This document shows, in pieces, positions 62,208 to 64,000 of a stretch of 64,000 bases of DNA. Location: contig KV748221.1 of NCBI GenBank assembly GCA_001692895.1, forward strand, positions 785,056 to 849,055, given 5' to 3'. Numbering within the stretch: the first letter of the stretch is position 1; each line of letters starts with the position of its first letter. This stretch comes from Cenococcum geophilum 1.58. Taxonomy: Eukaryota; Ascomycota; Dothideomycetes; Gloniales; Gloniaceae. The position numbers and the translations under genes were made by a program. Below the pieces are notes generated by a model. It was not told where the DNA came from. It ran no database searches and saw nothing but the letters and a program-made list of their open reading frames with translations.

Positions 62208-62432
62208 TATTAGTAACTTAGTTAATTAAAATATAAGTATAGTAAGGGGGTTGCGTAAGCCTATATAATTAGATTATCTATAAACGAGAATCTAAAGCTA
62301 AAGAAAGGAAAGGAGAAGAAGAGCAGCGCCGGTTAAAGTAGGGTTCTTTTATATGGTCCTCTAGTTATGTAACCACAAAGTTTTGCTAAGTTCTGCCACC
62401 AAGTTCTGCCGTTTTCTGCCAGTGCCGTAATA
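62208..62432 (-). repeat. Gypsy B 5' LTR
   Basis: 225 bp, TATTAGTAAC start and GCCGTAATA end, followed by the second ATAGC. With its partner and the flanking match it closes the 24.7-kb composite. Confidence 0.9.
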
Positions 62433-62437
62433 ATAGC

Positions 62438-63100
62438 CCTTCGTATTTATTAAGCTACTATATACTAATAATATAAGTATACCGTTAACGGTATAGGCAA
62501 GTAGTATATTAACTCGTGGCTTACTATAGTTATACAGTATATATAAAACTAGTGTAACTCCTACTAGCAACTAAAACACCTTCTATATACCCGTTTTTAA
62601 ATTAGCTCTAGATTTATCTATAAACACTAACTAATTAATAGTAAACTACGAGATTATAGCCTAAAATAAGGTATAATCCTTCTAGCTTCGCTTGTGGGCA
62701 ACTTGGCGAGCCTAATATATAATTAGTAACTTTCTTACGCGTAGCTATTAAGGCTTCCTTACTAGCTTCCTACTCTAGCTAATAACCCTTAGTTCTATAC
62801 TAAGCGTCTACTTACTTATAATAATTTTAAACCGGTTATAGATAAACTATATTATCTTATTAAGGTATAAGTTTGGAGCCTTATCTAGTCAGCAGAGTAA
62901 TGTAACAGTTATTTTAATACTTAGTATACGCCTTAACTTATATTTACAACTAAGCCTTATTTTTCCGTATAGCCTTATCTTCCTCTAAATACGTTAAATT
63001 GCCTTTGGGGAGTAATTGGCTTAATGGGCGCATATACGCTTACTAGCGCTAGCTATAAGAAGAATTTCAATAAAGGTGTGCTACTAGTCGCCTATATTTG
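62438..63100 (-). pseudogene. DDE_3 transposase, N-terminal half
   Basis: The minus strand just right of gypsy B reads VGVTLVLYILYNYSKPRVNILLAYTVNGILIL in pieces, matching the GVTPVQ...YQILPAYTQDGI block of fungal DDE_3 transposases. It ends in NTKGY at the ATAGC duplication. The frame is continuous with the half at 37753 once B and one copy of the duplication are removed. The true start is not visible. Confidence 0.7.
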
Positions 63101-63129
63101 GAGCCATATTAAGAAAGGTAGTAGGGTAA

Positions 63130-63409
63130 AACACCACGATCTGGAACAGATATTACGATTTTTAGTAAGGGAGAGAAGTTCAGAATAGCTTCAAATTTGA
63201 GCTTCCAGGTTGAAGTGGGCCGTGGCTTAAGCCCTGGCTATGTACTACACCCCTTCCTGCTAGCTCTACATACTAATTTAGCTGCAGACGTAGCGAAATT
63301 AGGTGTGTGTCGCGCGTACACCTTGGGGGGGGACACCGGAGGTCGGATACCCTGTATCCGCACCGCCTGCAAAGCTAATTTAGGACGGCAATTGTTTTCT
63401 TAGTCTAAG
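63130..63409 (+). repeat. Inverted repeat, right copy
   Basis: Inverse of 35203-35463. Open for 68 codons on the plus strand (blocks HPFLLALHTNLAADVAKLG and CRAYTLGGD). It ends in the palindrome CTTAGTCTAAG, as does the other copy. It is little mutated. Confidence 0.85.
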
Positions 63410-63636
63410 GCACTTTAGCAAGCTTTATATAAAACCTAAACACTATTTATATAAGAAGACTTTATTAACTTTAACAAAATTAATCTACCCTTGTATAATA
63501 CCTATTAAGATAAAAATTACACTAAATTATAGAGAAAAGCCTACTCTACAAGTTATAGATCTGTAGCTCTTTATACACGCGCGATATTAAGAGGAATTCG
63601 TCGCCGTAGAGCTACCAAGCCGCGTAGTAAACATGT

Positions 63637-63687
63637 TGTAGCGACTTAGTCAATTAAGGCACTAGCATAGTAAGGGACGAGCAAGCC
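63637..63687 (-). repeat. Gypsy A/B LTR fragment
   Basis: About 50 bases match the first 50 bases of the A and B LTRs with a few differences (GCGACTTAGTCAATTAAGGC, then AAGGGACGAGCAAGCC). The match ends abruptly. It could be a truncated or related LTR. Confidence 0.6.
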
Positions 63688-63815
63688 AGGCTTGCGGAGG
63701 ATAAATTATCCTATCCGGTCGGGCGGATAATAATCCTATCCGAGGATAGCCCGGATATCGGATAATATCCAAATAATATACTACCTATAGCCCCACTAAT
63801 ATAACTCTATATTTT

Positions 63816-63874
63816 ATAAATAGAGGCCTATTTTATAGCTCTATTCTAGGGCTATAAAATAAGCCTTTATTTAT
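63816..63874. repeat. 24-bp inverted repeat
   Basis: Arms 63816-63839 and 63851-63874 match at all but two positions around an 11-base loop. AT-rich, no coding potential. It may be a RIP-altered palindrome of a small element. Confidence 0.7.
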
Positions 63875-64000
63875 ATAATTTAAGGCCGTTTTGGTAGAGT
63901 TATAGGGGGTACTTATTTCTAGGAATGGAGGGGCCGGATAAATTAGCGGAGAGCCTTAAGCCATTGCAAAGCACCCCCTATAACCCTACTAATAACGCTC

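Larger units (their letters stand above)
37754..62432 (-). mobile_element. Ty3/gypsy element B, same family as A
   Basis: 225-bp LTRs at 37754-37978 and 62208-62432, flanked by ATAGC (37749-37753 and 62433-62437). Orientation is minus, with the polypurine tract beside the left LTR. Subtracting D, C, E and their duplications leaves about 5.9 kb, the size of element A, and the pieces align with A in order: 37979-39857, 42207-44989, 55311-55877 and 61991-62207. The zinc-knuckle region is near 44520-44590 and RT near 42850. It is as heavily RIP-mutated as A, or more. It was inserted into the DDE_3 transposase. Confidence 0.9.
35203..63409. mobile_element. DDE_3 element with long inverted repeats, host of gypsy B
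   Basis: Inverted copies of about 261 and 280 bp, at 35203-35463 and 63130-63409, bracket about 3.5 kb once gypsy B is removed. Inside are a decayed Tc1/IS630-type (DDE_3) transposase on the minus strand, interrupted by B, and an unidentified plus-strand reading frame at about 35500-37300. I infer a DNA transposon whose ends are the inverted repeats, but no target duplication outside them is certain. The repeats could instead be two independent insertions of a short element. Confidence 0.5.
63410..64000. other. Right-edge repeat-rich stretch
   Basis: AT-rich and non-coding. At 63637-63687 it carries a fragment similar to the start of the gypsy A/B LTR (TGTAGCGACTTAGTCAAT). It then has a GGATA/TATCC cluster (63699-63770) and a 24-bp inverted repeat (63816-63839 and 63851-63874). 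It probably belongs to further repeats beyond the window. Confidence 0.5.

Noticed and set aside
63197..63403. A real 68-aa protein gene in the inverted repeat
   Set aside because: The same frame exists in the other inverted copy and no promoter or start context is visible; treated as repeat sequence.

Overview
The window looks like a filamentous ascomycete chromosome, probably a Eurotiales fungus of the Aspergillus/Penicillium type. The reasons are short GT-AG introns of 40-125 bp, a GH75 chitosanase, a Clr5-domain gene, an F-box gene of a kind I recognise from Aspergillus, and long AT-rich blocks whose coding sequence is littered with TAG/TAA codons. Where repeat copies can be compared, the changes are mostly CpA to TpA (TpG to TpA on the other strand). 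That is the signature of repeat-induced point mutation (RIP). Species assignment is inference.

Layout. (1) 1-8172 is a host gene segment. It holds a secreted chitosanase (minus), a cupin-fold protein with a probable second exon (minus) and a Clr5-domain gene (plus) broken by a 2-base deletion and a stop codon. Two small inverted-repeat elements lie between the first two genes. (2) 8173-13840 is a complete but RIP-degraded Ty1/copia element (minus) with a GTGCA target duplication, followed by a RIP-degraded LINE (plus) to about 19.6 kb. (3) 19.6-26.7 kb is a second host segment. It holds a type I J-protein (minus) whose start codon appears to be split by an intron, a divergent mitochondrial glutamyl-tRNA synthetase (plus), and an F-box gene (minus) stopped by one TGG-to-TAG change. 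(4) 26.7-64.0 kb is a nest of transposable elements.

The nest can be read exactly because most insertions kept their target-site duplications. A pogo-like DNA transposon (26730-35011) was entered by a Ty3/gypsy element A (27273-33174, AATAT) and by two small LTR elements that survive as solo LTRs (GGCGG, CCTAA). Next to it, an element bounded by about 270-bp inverted repeats (35203-63409) and carrying a DDE_3 transposase was entered by gypsy element B (37754-62432, ATAGC), of the same family as A. B was then entered by three elements: a short non-autonomous LTR element D (39858-42201, AATCT), a second gypsy family C (44990-55305, AAAAA), and a full-length copia-type element E (55878-61985, GTAGG). 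C in turn holds a 5'-truncated LINE (48694-51090, 14-bp duplication) and a GC-richer piece with a tRNA-like T-arm and a short LTR. The deepest path is four elements deep: DDE_3 element > gypsy B > gypsy C > LINE.

All autonomous elements seen here are dead by point mutation, most often D to N in catalytic sites and W or Q to stop. Short repeats (solo LTRs of 101-186 bp and the 270-bp inverted repeats) and the inner LINE are much less mutated. This fits the known length dependence of RIP and a younger age of the inner insertions. No virus, plasmid, CRISPR array or biosynthetic cluster is visible. The main points of interest are the start codon assembled by splicing in the J-protein, the RIP-type lesion in the F-box gene at the edge of the nest, the non-autonomous element D, and the variable CACGTG-containing repeat array in the LTRs of the D/E family.
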